64,000 bases of DNA from Methanobacteriaceae archaeon (lineage in GTDB: Archaea > Methanobacteriota > Methanobacteria > Methanobacteriales > Methanobacteriaceae). The stretch spans positions 196,433 to 260,432 of the forward strand of contig JACBOA010000007.1 in assembly GCA_013403005.1 (NCBI GenBank). Direction: 5' to 3'. The number at the start of each line of letters is the position of its first letter. Position 1 is the stretch's first letter. The notes beneath the pieces are model-generated. The model did no database searches. It had not been told where the DNA came from and saw only the letters and a program-made list of their open reading frames with translations. Made by a program: the position numbers and the translations under genes. Shown in pieces: positions 1 through 9,442 of this stretch.

Positions 1-225
1 TTGTGTTCGTTTCTTTTTGTGGATTTAAAAAAATTTGAAAAACCTTTTTTATCATGTATATAGATACAATTCATTACAATTAAATTCTTTACTGATATGC
101 GATTTTTCTTTAATTATATCTCTATTGATGTCTATTGCATCTCAATTGTTTTCCTCCAGAGGGTGATTTTGATTGAATTAGATAAAAGATAAAAGATTTT
201 TAAACCCATTTGGATAATTATAGTG

Positions 226-1095
226 ATGAAGTTCAACTTTTCAGACATCAGTGTAAGGGTTATCAGGTCCACATTTAACACTCGATTTGTTCTGGCCAGC
301 CTATGCAAAAAATTACCTCCTCTGGCCTGGTTTGTGGGTAAATTGTTCTTTGATGGGGATGATATACAGGTACTTCCCCGCGATGATGCCATCAGAGTTA
401 GCGAGGGAAGATATGTCAGAGAACTTGAATTAAATGCAAATGTTCCCATTTCCAATGAAAATACAGTACTTCCCAGTCAAGTTTTAGAGGAGATGATTAA
501 AAGGTCAAGGTACCATTTCATTATGGACAATTGCATATGCAGAACTTCAAATGATTGCAAGAATTTCCCCCAGGATATGGGTTGTCTCTTTCTAGGTAGG
601 GGATCACAGAAAATATCCACCAAACTGGGAAAATCAGTATCAGCAAAACAAGCCCTGGAACATGTTAATAAATGCCAGAAGGAAGGGTTGGTTCCCATTA
701 TTGGTAGAAATAAGATTGATAGTGTATGGTTAAATACCGGGCCTAAAGAAGAGCTTTTATCAATCTGTCACTGTTGTCAGTGCTGCTGTTTATGGAAAAT
801 GACTCCAAACCTCCCTGAGGATCTCTCAAAGAGTTTTACAACCATGGAAGGTGTTGAAATAAGATTCAATGAGGATAAATGCACTGGTTGCGGTCTATGT
901 GTGCAAGAAGTGTGTTTTGTGGATGCAATAGCTCTGGTTGATGGTAAAGCCAGCAGAGATTCCCAGAAATGTAGAATATGTGGTAGATGTGTGGAAATAT
1001 GTCCAAAAAATGCTGTTAGCATTATAATGAATGTAAACTCTTTAAAACGTGCTTTGAAGAGAATTGAACCCCTGGTGGATGTTGAATCCTCCTGA
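226..1095 (+). CDS. Cysteine-rich iron-sulfur protein with C-terminal 2x[4Fe-4S] ferredoxin domain
   Basis: The 289-residue protein ends in a bacterial-type ferredoxin domain with two 4Fe-4S motifs, CTGCGLC followed by CFVDA and CRICGRC followed by CPKNA (about residues 220-265). Upstream lie further cysteines: a CIC-x6-C-x7-C group near residue 103 and a CHCCQCCC run near residue 186, which could bind an additional cluster. No membrane segment or signal peptide is visible, so it is probably a cytoplasmic electron carrier or an FeS subunit of an unidentified oxidoreductase. ATG at 226 is preferred over GTG at 223. A TTTTTAAAC box about 24 bases upstream and no Shine-Dalgarno sequence suggest a leaderless mRNA. 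It has no operon partner in the window. The redox partner is unknown. Confidence 0.85.
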   Translation: MKFNFSDISVRVIRSTFNTRFVLASLCKKLPPLAWFVGKLFFDGDDIQVLPRDDAIRVSEGRYVRELELNANVPISNENTVLPSQVLEEMIKRSRYHFIMDNCICRTSNDCKNFPQDMGCLFLGRGSQKISTKLGKSVSAKQALEHVNKCQKEGLVPIIGRNKIDSVWLNTGPKEELLSICHCCQCCCLWKMTPNLPEDLSKSFTTMEGVEIRFNEDKCTGCGLCVQEVCFVDAIALVDGKASRDSQKCRICGRCVEICPKNAVSIIMNVNSLKRALKRIEPLVDVESS

Positions 1096-1161
1096 AGAAT
1101 TAAAATAAATTTAATTTTTAGTACATCTGTCTCCTAATGAAAATAAATATAATATTATCTA

Positions 1162-3321
1162 CTAATTTCCTGTGTGCTGGGTTTTAGCCCATCTTCTTTC
1201 TTTACGGGTTATCATGTGAATGAATGCAGCAAAGAATAGTGGAATAAGGTACAGGCAGTAAGCCCAGTATTCAACAGCACGAACTATTGACCTTAAAATG
1301 CCGATTTTATCCCGTCGTATTCCAAGCAGAACCCCTGGGAAGAAGGCTACTGTAGAAATCAATCCAATAATCACCGGAGCTTCCATGGCAAACCTGTAAA
1401 TGTTTCCCAGATTCAATATCAACACCACATATCCCAGCATTACAAAGGCAGTAAATAGAAGGAAAACCAGGTACTGAATGGAGTCAATCTTTTTATAAAG
1501 AGGTATTTTTGAATCAATTATGGGTGCAAGATAGACAAAAAGGGTTTCCAGGTTTCCAGTTGCCCATCGCACTCTCTGTCTGAAGAAAGGTTTCCAGTAC
1601 GGAACTGCTTCCTGCCATACCACAGCTTCAGGACAGTAACGTATTTTCTTACCTTCCAGGATCAGTTTAATACTCATATTCAGGTCTTCGGTAACTGCAA
1701 ATCCATCCCATCCTTCAATATTTTCCACAAACTTTTTCCGGGTTAACTGACCATTACCTCCTAAGAATCCGGATTTACCCATAATATCCCGTGCTCTAAG
1801 GATTACATTTCCAAAAATAGAGAATTCAACTTCTTGCATCATGGTCAGAAGGTTCCGTTCTGCATTGTACATGCGCACCCTGGCCTGCACTCCAGCCACA
1901 TCATCCTCATCAAGATAAGGAACAATTTTATTGAGAAAATCTGGTTTTATACGGGCATCTGCATCAAAAACAGCTATCACTTCCCCCTCACAAATTCGCA
2001 TACCATCATTTAAGACATACCCTTTACCTCTACCTGCCCGGGGTGGCTTACGGGTCACAATCCTCAAAAAACTAAACTTCTCTTTCAATTCCCTGAGAAC
2101 CTGTCCTGTCCTATCAGTAGAACCATCGTTAATTACAATTATCTCATAGTTGCGCTGGTTATTTTTATAATAATCAATTTCTGCCAGGGAGCTGATACAG
2201 CGCTCAATAGTGAATTCTTCATTGTGTGCGGGGATAAGTATGCTTATAAAAGGCTGCTCCTCACTTCCAGGTGGGGATTGTTTTTTCAGGCTTACTGTGA
2301 CTATGAACAGGTTGTAAATAGCCGGAATAAACAGGAGATACATCAGCCAGGTCATGCTTTTGGTGGCTACTCCGTATGTAACCATTGAAGCAATGATGGC
2401 TGAAATGAAGAACACTGCAGTTTTTTCTATTTTCAGTTCTTCGTCTTTGACTGTTATTTTATGATCCATTTGTTCTATTTTGTCTTTTTCAGTTTTATGC
2501 TGCTGCAGAGCAGTTTCAAGAGTGCTGTATAGTTCATCTATCTGGTATGGTTTGGGAAGATAACCATATGGAAAAGTTTTCTTAGCTCTTCTCACAGTTT
2601 CCTCATCAGTATAGGCGCTCAGATATACAACAGGAATATCCAAATCATGAATTTTTTCTGCAACTTCAATCCCATCCAGGTCACCAGTTAAAACAATATC
2701 CATCAGCACCAGATCTGGACGGAACAATTCTGCCTTTTCTATGGCCTCATGGCCGGTGGTCACTGTATCCACCACAAGGTAACCCTTTTTATCCAGTTCT
2801 CTGGCCAGATCCATGGCAGTTATGATCTCATCTTCCACAATAAGTATTCTGGGGCGTTCCTCCCATGATTCCTCTTCTTCTGAAGTGTTTAATGGTACTT
2901 TTTTTCCTAATCCTTCATGAATTATAGTTTCTAGCCTGTTACGGTATTCTCTATGCTTTTCCAGAGCTGTTTCCAGAGTTAACTGAAGTTCCTTATCAGG
3001 GTAAGGTTTAATAATGTAACCGTAAGGAGATGCAGATTGGGCTCTTTGAAGTGTATCATTATCAGAATAAGCAGTTAGAAAAACTACAGGGATTTCCAGG
3101 GAGCTTATCTTCTCTGCAGCTTTTATTCCATCTATATCGCCCTGGAGAACAATATCCATAAGAACAACATCTGGTCTTAGTTCTGCCACGGTATTGATGG
3201 CTTCTTCTCCACTGTGGACTATGGCTGGCACGGTGAAACCAGCCCTAAGTAATTTATCCTTGAGGTCGATGGCGGTAATCATTTCATCTTCAACAATGAC
3301 CACTGATGGGGGTTTTTTCAT
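1162..3321 (-). CDS. Tandem receiver domains fused to a membrane glycosyltransferase family 2
   Basis: This 719-residue protein starts with two response-regulator receiver domains. Phosphoacceptors are Asp56 (in VLMDIVL) and Asp208 (VLMDIVL again), with conserved KP lysines near 105 and 257. A short charged linker and a hydrophobic stretch (about 300-345) follow. Then comes a processive GT2 catalytic domain with the DGS/D motif near 399, DAD at 453-455, TED at 544-546 and RQRVRW at 581-586. Two or three more membrane helices close the protein. The motifs match the cellulose synthase/hyaluronan synthase/poly-GlcNAc synthase superfamily. Inference: an inner-membrane polysaccharide synthase whose activity is set directly by phosphorelay. 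AAGGGAG precedes the ATG. The gene is monocistronic and convergent with the upstream ferredoxin gene. Substrate unknown. Confidence 0.9.
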   Translation of the reverse strand: MKKPPSVVIVEDEMITAIDLKDKLLRAGFTVPAIVHSGEEAINTVAELRPDVVLMDIVLQGDIDGIKAAEKISSLEIPVVFLTAYSDNDTLQRAQSASPYGYIIKPYPDKELQLTLETALEKHREYRNRLETIIHEGLGKKVPLNTSEEEESWEERPRILIVEDEIITAMDLARELDKKGYLVVDTVTTGHEAIEKAELFRPDLVLMDIVLTGDLDGIEVAEKIHDLDIPVVYLSAYTDEETVRRAKKTFPYGYLPKPYQIDELYSTLETALQQHKTEKDKIEQMDHKITVKDEELKIEKTAVFFISAIIASMVTYGVATKSMTWLMYLLFIPAIYNLFIVTVSLKKQSPPGSEEQPFISILIPAHNEEFTIERCISSLAEIDYYKNNQRNYEIIVINDGSTDRTGQVLRELKEKFSFLRIVTRKPPRAGRGKGYVLNDGMRICEGEVIAVFDADARIKPDFLNKIVPYLDEDDVAGVQARVRMYNAERNLLTMMQEVEFSIFGNVILRARDIMGKSGFLGGNGQLTRKKFVENIEGWDGFAVTEDLNMSIKLILEGKKIRYCPEAVVWQEAVPYWKPFFRQRVRWATGNLETLFVYLAPIIDSKIPLYKKIDSIQYLVFLLFTAFVMLGYVVLILNLGNIYRFAMEAPVIIGLISTVAFFPGVLLGIRRDKIGILRSIVRAVEYWAYCLYLIPLFFAAFIHMITRKERRWAKTQHTGN

Positions 3322-3490
3322 AACTTCTCCCTTTATATGTTTAATAATTGTATTTTGTTTGGAATTTTGTCTGAATAATATCTTTCACACTTTGAGCTCT
3401 TGATTTTTCATAAAAGCCAACTTTTTTACCTTTCCAAAAGAAAAAAAGATTTATTGCATAAAATATAGGCAGCATTCGCACGCTTCCTAT

Positions 3491-3510
3491 TTGCCAGATG
3501 TTGCCAGATG
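3491..3510. repeat. Perfect 10-bp tandem duplication
   Basis: The decamer TTGCCAGATG occurs twice head to tail in the intergenic region between the receiver-glycosyltransferase gene and the UPF0305-like gene. It looks like a slippage duplication. No function is evident. Confidence 0.8.
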
Positions 3511-3599
3511 TGAATGAATCTGCTTTATGATAAATTTTTTATTGAGGTTATTTAGGTGATTATTTCGTTTTTTATCTTTTTAATAGATTCATTGAATTC

Positions 3600-4130
3600 C
3601 TAAACATTGGGGTCCTGAACTGAAACACAGAACCTGCAAAGTGCACTGGGGGTATCTTTTTGTTTATCCTTAACTGGGCATAAATAATTACCATCAACCA
3701 GTTTAAGGGTGAAACCACCGGGAAATCGTGTTCCCACGGGGTGTATGGGTTCTTCTTTTACAAAAGTGGTATAAGTAGAAACAATTTTGGCTATATGGTG
3801 GAAACAGGCCTCATCATCACTACTGGAATTTTTTGACATTTTTTTCTGAACTTCTAGAAATTCTTTAAGCTTATGGGTTTTCACTTGACCTTTATATTCA
3901 GTTTTATCATCTTTTATATCCTTGATGCGACTGAAAAATGCTTTGGTGAAGCGGGCAATGTAGTCGTCTCTTTCCCCGAGGGGCATGAATTTGGCATCCT
4001 CTCTAAGGAAATTAGATGCCTTCATAATATTCTGGATGTGAATAGATCTGGCTTCTGTTTTCAAGACATTCAATAAATCTTTTTTACTTATTCCCTGCTT
4101 AAAATCCAAATCATCAAGTTTTACTTTCAT
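3600..4130 (-). CDS. UPF0305/DUF2115-like protein, copy 1
   Basis: The 176-residue soluble protein has a helical N-terminal half and a C-terminal conserved block: HPVGTRFPGG, then CPVK, then a C-x2-C pair near the end. The same block occurs in the adjacent paralogue. This resembles the archaeal family UPF0305 (DUF2115), whose function is not known. The three clustered cysteines could bind a metal, but that is inference. AAGGGATCTG precedes the ATG. The two copies are separated by about 210 bp and point the same way, so they probably arose by tandem duplication. Family assignment is from memory of motifs only. Confidence 0.75.
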   Translation of the reverse strand: MKVKLDDLDFKQGISKKDLLNVLKTEARSIHIQNIMKASNFLREDAKFMPLGERDDYIARFTKAFFSRIKDIKDDKTEYKGQVKTHKLKEFLEVQKKMSKNSSSDDEACFHHIAKIVSTYTTFVKEEPIHPVGTRFPGGFTLKLVDGNYLCPVKDKQKDTPSALCRFCVSVQDPNV

Positions 4131-4340
4131 CAGATCCCTTCATCAGTTTGTTTTTCTTTATTTAAACATCAATTGGCCTGAACTATGGTCCACTTGATGT
4201 TCAATTACTTTAAGTCCAATTATCTAAATTTAAGAATCATTATCAATATGGCTAAAATGGCCATGAAGTGCTTGTATAAATTGGAGGTTCGCGTAAACTT
4301 TTTTCATAAGTTTATTTAAGTGTTTATTGTATTATTCGAG

Positions 4341-4871
4341 TTACATATCGGGTTCCTGCTTAGCAATACAGAAACCACAAACAGCAAGAGGATTATTTTT
4401 ATTATTTTCTTTAACCGGGCAGTAATAAATCCCTTTCTCTTCACGGACCTTTAAACCTCCTGGAAATAGTGTGCCTACTGGGTGCACTGGTTCTTCCCTT
4501 ACAAAAGTTGTGTAAAGGGACATTATCATGAAAGGTTTGAAAGAAGGATGATCATCTCCCAATTCTTCTACCATTAATTTTTCCTGTTTATTTAAAAGAT
4601 CAATAGCCTCTTTAAATTTCTTACCATCTACCATGCCTTCATAATGAGTTTTATCATCTTTAACATCTCTGTAGCTCATTAAATAGCCTTCTATGTATAA
4701 TTTGATATATATCTCCTGGTATTTGGGATGAACATGTTGCATACTCTTCCTAAGAAAGGTGCAAGTTTTCATGAAATCGTGAATATGAAGTTTCTTTGCT
4801 TCGCCTTTGAGAGCCTGCAGTAAATCATTTCTATCTATTTCAAATCCCAAATTAAGGTCTTTAATCATCAT
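4341..4871 (-). CDS. UPF0305/DUF2115-like protein, copy 2
   Basis: This 176-residue paralogue of the neighbouring gene has the same length and shares the VREEPVHPVGTLFPGG block, the CPVK motif and the C-x2-C pair. The N-terminal halves are clearly divergent, so the duplication is not recent. Two adjacent ATG codons start the frame and the second is equally possible. No membrane segments or signal peptide are seen. Function unknown. In Methanothermobacter a UPF0305 gene also lies next to the Hel308 gene (from memory), which supports the assignment. Confidence 0.75.
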   Translation of the reverse strand: MMIKDLNLGFEIDRNDLLQALKGEAKKLHIHDFMKTCTFLRKSMQHVHPKYQEIYIKLYIEGYLMSYRDVKDDKTHYEGMVDGKKFKEAIDLLNKQEKLMVEELGDDHPSFKPFMIMSLYTTFVREEPVHPVGTLFPGGLKVREEKGIYYCPVKENNKNNPLAVCGFCIAKQEPDM

Positions 4872-5073
4872 TTGAATGTCTCACTTTTTTAAATTAGTTT
4901 TGAGCTAGATTTTAAGAGACTATTTTAGTTATTTAGCAAATTTATATATTTGATAAGGTTAATTTTTCAAAAGAAGTGTTAAAATGTGGAGATAGGTGTG
5001 AAGTGGCAATTTTTAATGATTAGGAATTGAATATTAATTCTGATGATTGATGGTAGGAACTTATTTAGAACTG

Positions 5074-7158
5074 TTAGTTACTCCTGTTATGATATTTTTT
5101 AAGAATATTTTCAGCTGTTTTGGGGCCAATACCTTCAATCCGCAGGAGCTCTTCCCTTGAAACATATCGAAGATCAGTTCCAAAAGCATCAACCAGTGCC
5201 CGGGCACGTCTCCGCCCCAAACGTTTAATTCCCACAACCAAGGGTATGAGTTCTTCTCTCACACCGTAGTATAGGCGGGCACTTAAGGTTTCCATAGCAT
5301 CAAGGCCATTGTAGATTCCCAGAACCTGACAGATCTCCCGATGGAATTTCACCAGTTGCGATGCCTCATAGGCAGCTCTGCGGGTGGATGCAGCGTAAAC
5401 ATTAAACGCATTTTCTATTTCGTATTCACTCCGTTCATCCATCCACTCCATAAGAGTAGCAGCAGTGGCTTCTTCATTACCCACATCCACCACAAATAAA
5501 CCAGCCTGATTCAAACGGTCACGCACCGGATCTCTGCTCTTCCGGCCTTTGAAAGAGATGGGTATAAGGTCTGGTGTACGACATATCTCATAAATCAAGC
5601 GAGATGCATCGAATTCTCCACTCGAACGGGCAAATTCCTTAAGACGAACCGCAGTCTGCACTGCATAGTTGCTCCCTGCAATTAACATGCCCAGTGCAGT
5701 GGCACGAAGACCATCGGGAACTGCCTGGATCATACCGTGTTCCATCAAAAAATCTAGTGCTTCTTTAATCTGATATTCCAGAGTATCTGAGGCAAACAGG
5801 GATGAATATTCAGAATTAGTCATCTGAAAACCTGAAAAGGTATCTTTGAAAAATTCCAGGAGTTTTTCTGGGTTTTTAGCCATTCCTGCTGCAACTTGAG
5901 ATATGATCTGCCGGTAGACCGCGTCACGATTTTCTAATAAGCGGGAGTTGGTTGTTTCAATCTCCCCGTAGATATATTGATACTGTAATTGTTCAGCTTC
6001 AGGTAGAGTTTTACCTATAAGATAGGAGTAACCCTTCTTATCAAATCCGGGACGCCCAGCACGACCTGACATCTGCAGGTAATCAAATACTGGTATGGGT
6101 TGGGGGCCCTGGCTGGTCCAGCGAGTGTAATCTCTGATAATCACATTCTTGGAGGGTAGGTTAACTCCATACATCAGGCTGGGGGTGGCAGTAATCATTA
6201 GCAGGTTACCTTCACGGAATTCTTCTTCAATAATTTCTTTCTGCCGGTCGAACAACCCGGCATGGTGGAAGGCCATGCCATTTTCAGCACATTCTGCCAG
6301 TTTTAAGCACACTTCAGTGGGTAGGGATCCTCTCCTCCTAGGGACATCCAGAATCTTCTCTGCTACCTTTTTAAAGTCCTTCTTTTTTTCCTGAGGCAAA
6401 TTCCTTTTTATTTTACCTGCCAGATAGTTGGCCAGAGATTCAGTGAAACGACGGGTGGAAACAAAAACCAGCGCCTGGCTGGATTCATCCATGGAATCCT
6501 TTAAGATCTGCAGAATAACATCATTCTTGTTTTTGGTACCGTACTCTTCAGCATTGAGTACTTCTTTAAAGAGAGGCACCGGACGGTAGTCATGTTCCAC
6601 CACCCGTGCACCCAGCCAGGTGGAAAGTTCCTCCATATTCTGTAGTGTGGCGGATAATGCAATGATCCTTATGCCTTCGTTTAACATACGGGAACGAGTG
6701 ATGGCACATTCAATGGTGGGACCCCGACTGTACTCCCCGATCATGTGAAATTCATCCACAATTACCAAGTCAATATCAGAAAGTGTGTTCCAGCTGAAAC
6801 GAGTCAAAGCATCGTAGGATTCAAAGACCATCACTGCCAGGTCAGATGAAGAGGGATGTTTACCCACCTTTATCCCGTGATCTTCAAATTTTTTAAATTC
6901 CTTAATTTTTTCATTCTGGATGGATAAAAGTGGGACTGCATAAACCACTTTACCTCCATCTAGGATGGTGCGTAAGGCAGCCAGAACTCCCAGCAGTGTT
7001 TTTCCACTGGCGGTGGGAATGGCGATGATGTAGTTTTCAGATTCATCCAGTAACCCCGCATCTAAAACAGCAACTTGGGCAGGGTTTAGCTCATGGATCT
7101 GGGGATAGGAATCTTTTATTATTTTTTTTATCTCAGGATCCATGGATTCAAGATTCAT
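5074..7158 (-). CDS. hel308: ATP-dependent DNA helicase Hel308 (Hel308a/Hjm)
   Basis: The 694-residue superfamily 2 helicase has Walker A PTASGKT near residue 50, a DEFH box near 140, SATL (motif III), a TPSLMYGVNLP motif V region and QMSGRAGRPG (motif VI) near 363. A winged-helix/ratchet region follows, then a C-terminal helix-hairpin-helix (RLGRRRARALVDAFG ... EGIGPKTAENIL). This is the Hel308 layout. The family unwinds lagging-strand DNA at stalled forks and interacts with recombination proteins. The box is DEFH rather than the more common DEIH. AAGGTGAT placed 7 bases before ATG at 7158 decides the start over the in-frame GTG at 7170. It lies upstream of the UPF0305 genes on the same strand. 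Confidence 0.95.
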   Translation of the reverse strand: MNLESMDPEIKKIIKDSYPQIHELNPAQVAVLDAGLLDESENYIIAIPTASGKTLLGVLAALRTILDGGKVVYAVPLLSIQNEKIKEFKKFEDHGIKVGKHPSSSDLAVMVFESYDALTRFSWNTLSDIDLVIVDEFHMIGEYSRGPTIECAITRSRMLNEGIRIIALSATLQNMEELSTWLGARVVEHDYRPVPLFKEVLNAEEYGTKNKNDVILQILKDSMDESSQALVFVSTRRFTESLANYLAGKIKRNLPQEKKKDFKKVAEKILDVPRRRGSLPTEVCLKLAECAENGMAFHHAGLFDRQKEIIEEEFREGNLLMITATPSLMYGVNLPSKNVIIRDYTRWTSQGPQPIPVFDYLQMSGRAGRPGFDKKGYSYLIGKTLPEAEQLQYQYIYGEIETTNSRLLENRDAVYRQIISQVAAGMAKNPEKLLEFFKDTFSGFQMTNSEYSSLFASDTLEYQIKEALDFLMEHGMIQAVPDGLRATALGMLIAGSNYAVQTAVRLKEFARSSGEFDASRLIYEICRTPDLIPISFKGRKSRDPVRDRLNQAGLFVVDVGNEEATAATLMEWMDERSEYEIENAFNVYAASTRRAAYEASQLVKFHREICQVLGIYNGLDAMETLSARLYYGVREELIPLVVGIKRLGRRRARALVDAFGTDLRYVSREELLRIEGIGPKTAENILKKYHNRSN

Positions 7159-7226
7159 TTGTTGGATCACCTTGGTTCAGTATTTAACAATTCAAAATTT
7201 GTAATTCTGACATTCGATATGTTATT

Positions 7227-7706
7227 TTAGCATATTTCCTGTTTTTCCTTTCTAATAACTTCAATATCAGATATGCGAGTGGTGGGATACTGTCCGTTTT
7301 CATCTTTTTCAGCACTTTTAACCATATCCCAGATGGTAAGTAAAGCCACACTTACTCCGGTAATTGCTTCCATTTCCACCCCTGTTTTTCCAGTGCTCTT
7401 TACTTCAACTGTGACCTTAATATGCTCTGGTTCCACTTCAAATTCTACTTCCACCCCACTGATGGGTAGGGGATGACATAAGGGAATTAAATTAGCAGTT
7501 GATTTAACGGCCTGAATAGCTGCGATCTGAGCAGTGGTAATTACATTTCCCTTTTTAACTTCCCCCTCTTTAATAACTCTAATAGTATCTGAATTTAATT
7601 CTATTTTACCTGATGCCAGAGCCGTTCGCCTGATAATAGGTTTATCACCCACTTCTACCATGTGCACCCCACTTTTAGTAAGATGTGTGAGTTTTTTTCC
7701 ATTCAT
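7227..7706 (-). CDS. moaC: Cyclic pyranopterin monophosphate synthase MoaC
   Basis: This 159-residue protein converts the MoaA product to cyclic pyranopterin monophosphate in molybdopterin biosynthesis. The family signatures IPLCHPLPI (near 75), GVEMEAITGVSVALLT and the catalytic-lysine region DMVKSAEKDENGQYP are all present, and length is normal. The cofactor is needed here for formylmethanofuran dehydrogenase and for the putative sulfite-oxidase-type enzyme at 44.9 kb. It stands between Hel308 and cbiD on the same strand. Gaps of more than 55 bp on both sides suggest it may be separately transcribed. Confidence 0.96.
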   Translation of the reverse strand: MNGKKLTHLTKSGVHMVEVGDKPIIRRTALASGKIELNSDTIRVIKEGEVKKGNVITTAQIAAIQAVKSTANLIPLCHPLPISGVEVEFEVEPEHIKVTVEVKSTGKTGVEMEAITGVSVALLTIWDMVKSAEKDENGQYPTTRISDIEVIRKEKQEIC

Positions 7707-7853
7707 TGCACTTCTTCCTGTTATTGTTTGATTAAAGATGAATAAGTCATCCTCTTAAGATAAACCTGATGAAGTTGAAATTTCTTTAATATAATATTTA
7801 GCTTAAATATTATTAAATGGGGTATTAATTCTATGAATTTTCCTTTTGTATTG

Positions 7854-7879
7854 TTAATGCACTTAATTAATGCACTTAA
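7854..7879. repeat. Perfect 13-bp tandem duplication
   Basis: TTAATGCACTTAA is repeated twice without interruption in the gap between moaC and cbiD. No function is evident. It resembles the other short tandem duplications in this window. Confidence 0.8.
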
Positions 7880-7974
7880 TGGATGATGGTTCTGTAGTAA
7901 TTATATAAATTACATAAAAATTATAATACCTTCCTTAAACCTACCCAAATAAATAAATTTAACTGGAAGGCATG

Positions 7975-9147
7975 TTAAACGGAGATTTTAACTTTATGAT
8001 TACTATTTAAGACAGTTCCATCCATTTTAAGAATCAATACTTCGGGATATATATTAAAACTTTCCTGGCAACGTTCCCTGATTGCCTGGGCTATGGAGTT
8101 GAAAACTGCCTCTGTCATATTCTCTTTTTCCAGAATCTCTATCATGTCCTCGGTAGTGTTGGAGTTATAGATCTTCTCCATTAACCTCTTTCCACCACCA
8201 ACCAGCCCTGTGTGTGTGGCTATTATTTCCCTACGAGCATCAGCCAGTTTATGTTCAGTTTGAAAGATACCACCCGCAATTTTTACCAGTTTACCCGCAT
8301 GACCTAAAATAATCAACTTAGATAAATCACACTTCTGAGCTTCTTTTAACATGTAACCCACTAAATTACCCATTTGAATGATCTGGTCGTCATTCACATC
8401 CAGCAAACTGCGGGCCATTTTTTCCCCAATATTTCCAGGTACGAAAACCACTTCATGGTACCCTTCGGCCACCGCCACATCCAGTTGACACTTTTTTGCC
8501 TTTTGAAAACTGTCGGTGTTCATAGAACGTGCAATACCAGTTGTTCCCAGTATGGATATCCCATCCACTATACCCAGACGTGGATTCATAGTTCTGTGAG
8601 CAATCTCACGACCACGAGGTATTGTAATTATAACCTCTGCACCTTTGCCAGGTGGAAGTGCATCTTCCAAGTTTGAACGGATCATATCCCTGGGAACCGG
8701 ATTTATAGCCACCTCGCCCACTGGCAACTGTAATCCAGGTTTGGTAATCCTTCCCACACCTTCTCCACCCCTGATTATTATTCCGGGTTCTGGAAGAACA
8801 TGTACTTCCGCCTGAACTTCCAGATTAATTGTCACGTCAGGGTCGTGATAGGGCATTTTAATCACTGATGCCTTGCCTGAGTTATCTGCCAACTTAATAG
8901 AGCTTTCAACTGAAATATCCAGGCATCCCAGGGGAGTTTTTATTTTCACGGAGGATACTTGCTTTTTTATTGATAAAAGAGCGGCTAAAGCTGCAGCAGT
9001 AGCAGCACTTCCAGTGGTGATTCCGAAATCATCACTTTCCTGGGAAAAAGAAACATTAGAGGGGGGTGAATTATTTTTTCCCTGGCCAGGGTTAGAATTT
9101 AAAATAACAGAATTCTGGTTTTTAGGACGGGAATTATGGTATTCCAT
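7975..9147 (-). CDS. cbiD: Cobalt-precorrin-5B C1-methyltransferase CbiD
   Basis: This 390-residue enzyme methylates C1 of cobalt-precorrin-5B in the anaerobic cobalamin pathway, which methanogens need for corrinoid methyltransferases. Family signatures include FGITTGSAATAAALAAL near residue 42, GEGVGRITKPGLQLPVGE, INPVPR and the GHAGKLVKIAGGIF motif. The first 40 residues are a Gln/Asn/Ser-rich extension not expected in the core family, and no Shine-Dalgarno precedes the ATG at 9147. The true start may therefore be further in, or the mRNA may be leaderless. It is followed by moaC on the same strand after a 268-bp gap. Confidence 0.94.
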   Translation of the reverse strand: MEYHNSRPKNQNSVILNSNPGQGKNNSPPSNVSFSQESDDFGITTGSAATAAALAALLSIKKQVSSVKIKTPLGCLDISVESSIKLADNSGKASVIKMPYHDPDVTINLEVQAEVHVLPEPGIIIRGGEGVGRITKPGLQLPVGEVAINPVPRDMIRSNLEDALPPGKGAEVIITIPRGREIAHRTMNPRLGIVDGISILGTTGIARSMNTDSFQKAKKCQLDVAVAEGYHEVVFVPGNIGEKMARSLLDVNDDQIIQMGNLVGYMLKEAQKCDLSKLIILGHAGKLVKIAGGIFQTEHKLADARREIIATHTGLVGGGKRLMEKIYNSNTTEDMIEILEKENMTEAVFNSIAQAIRERCQESFNIYPEVLILKMDGTVLNSNHKVKISV

Positions 9148-9184
9148 GGTTTATTTTATTCTAAATCTTTTTAATTAAATCTTT

Positions 9185-9442
9185 TTATTTAACTTCTTCT
9201 TCAATGGCTCTCAGTAGTTCTTCTTTGCCTGGAGCACCTACAAATTTCACTACTCCGTTTAGAGCAATTGCTGGAACTGCCATTAGCCCGTATTCCATAG
9301 CTTTTTCCCGATCAACCATTATGTCAATTTTTTCAACTTCTAAAGCTCCGGGCATCTCTTTTTCAACTTCATTTACAACTTCTACAGCCATTGGACAGTA
9401 TGGACAGGAAGGAGATGTAAAAACTTCTACTTTAACAACCAT
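9185..9442 (-). CDS. Small thioredoxin/glutaredoxin-like redox protein
   Basis: The 85-residue single-domain thioredoxin fold has the active site CPYC at about residues 13-16 (after VFTSPS) and a cis-proline loop AVPAIALNG. Length and motif match the small archaeal redox proteins such as Mt0807 of Methanothermobacter, which sit between glutaredoxin and thioredoxin in structure. It probably reduces protein disulfides in the cytoplasm. GAGGTGA lies just before the ATG. The gene precedes cbiD by 37 bp on the same strand and may be cotranscribed with it. Confidence 0.92.
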   Translation of the reverse strand: MVVKVEVFTSPSCPYCPMAVEVVNEVEKEMPGALEVEKIDIMVDREKAMEYGLMAVPAIALNGVVKFVGAPGKEELLRAIEEEVK

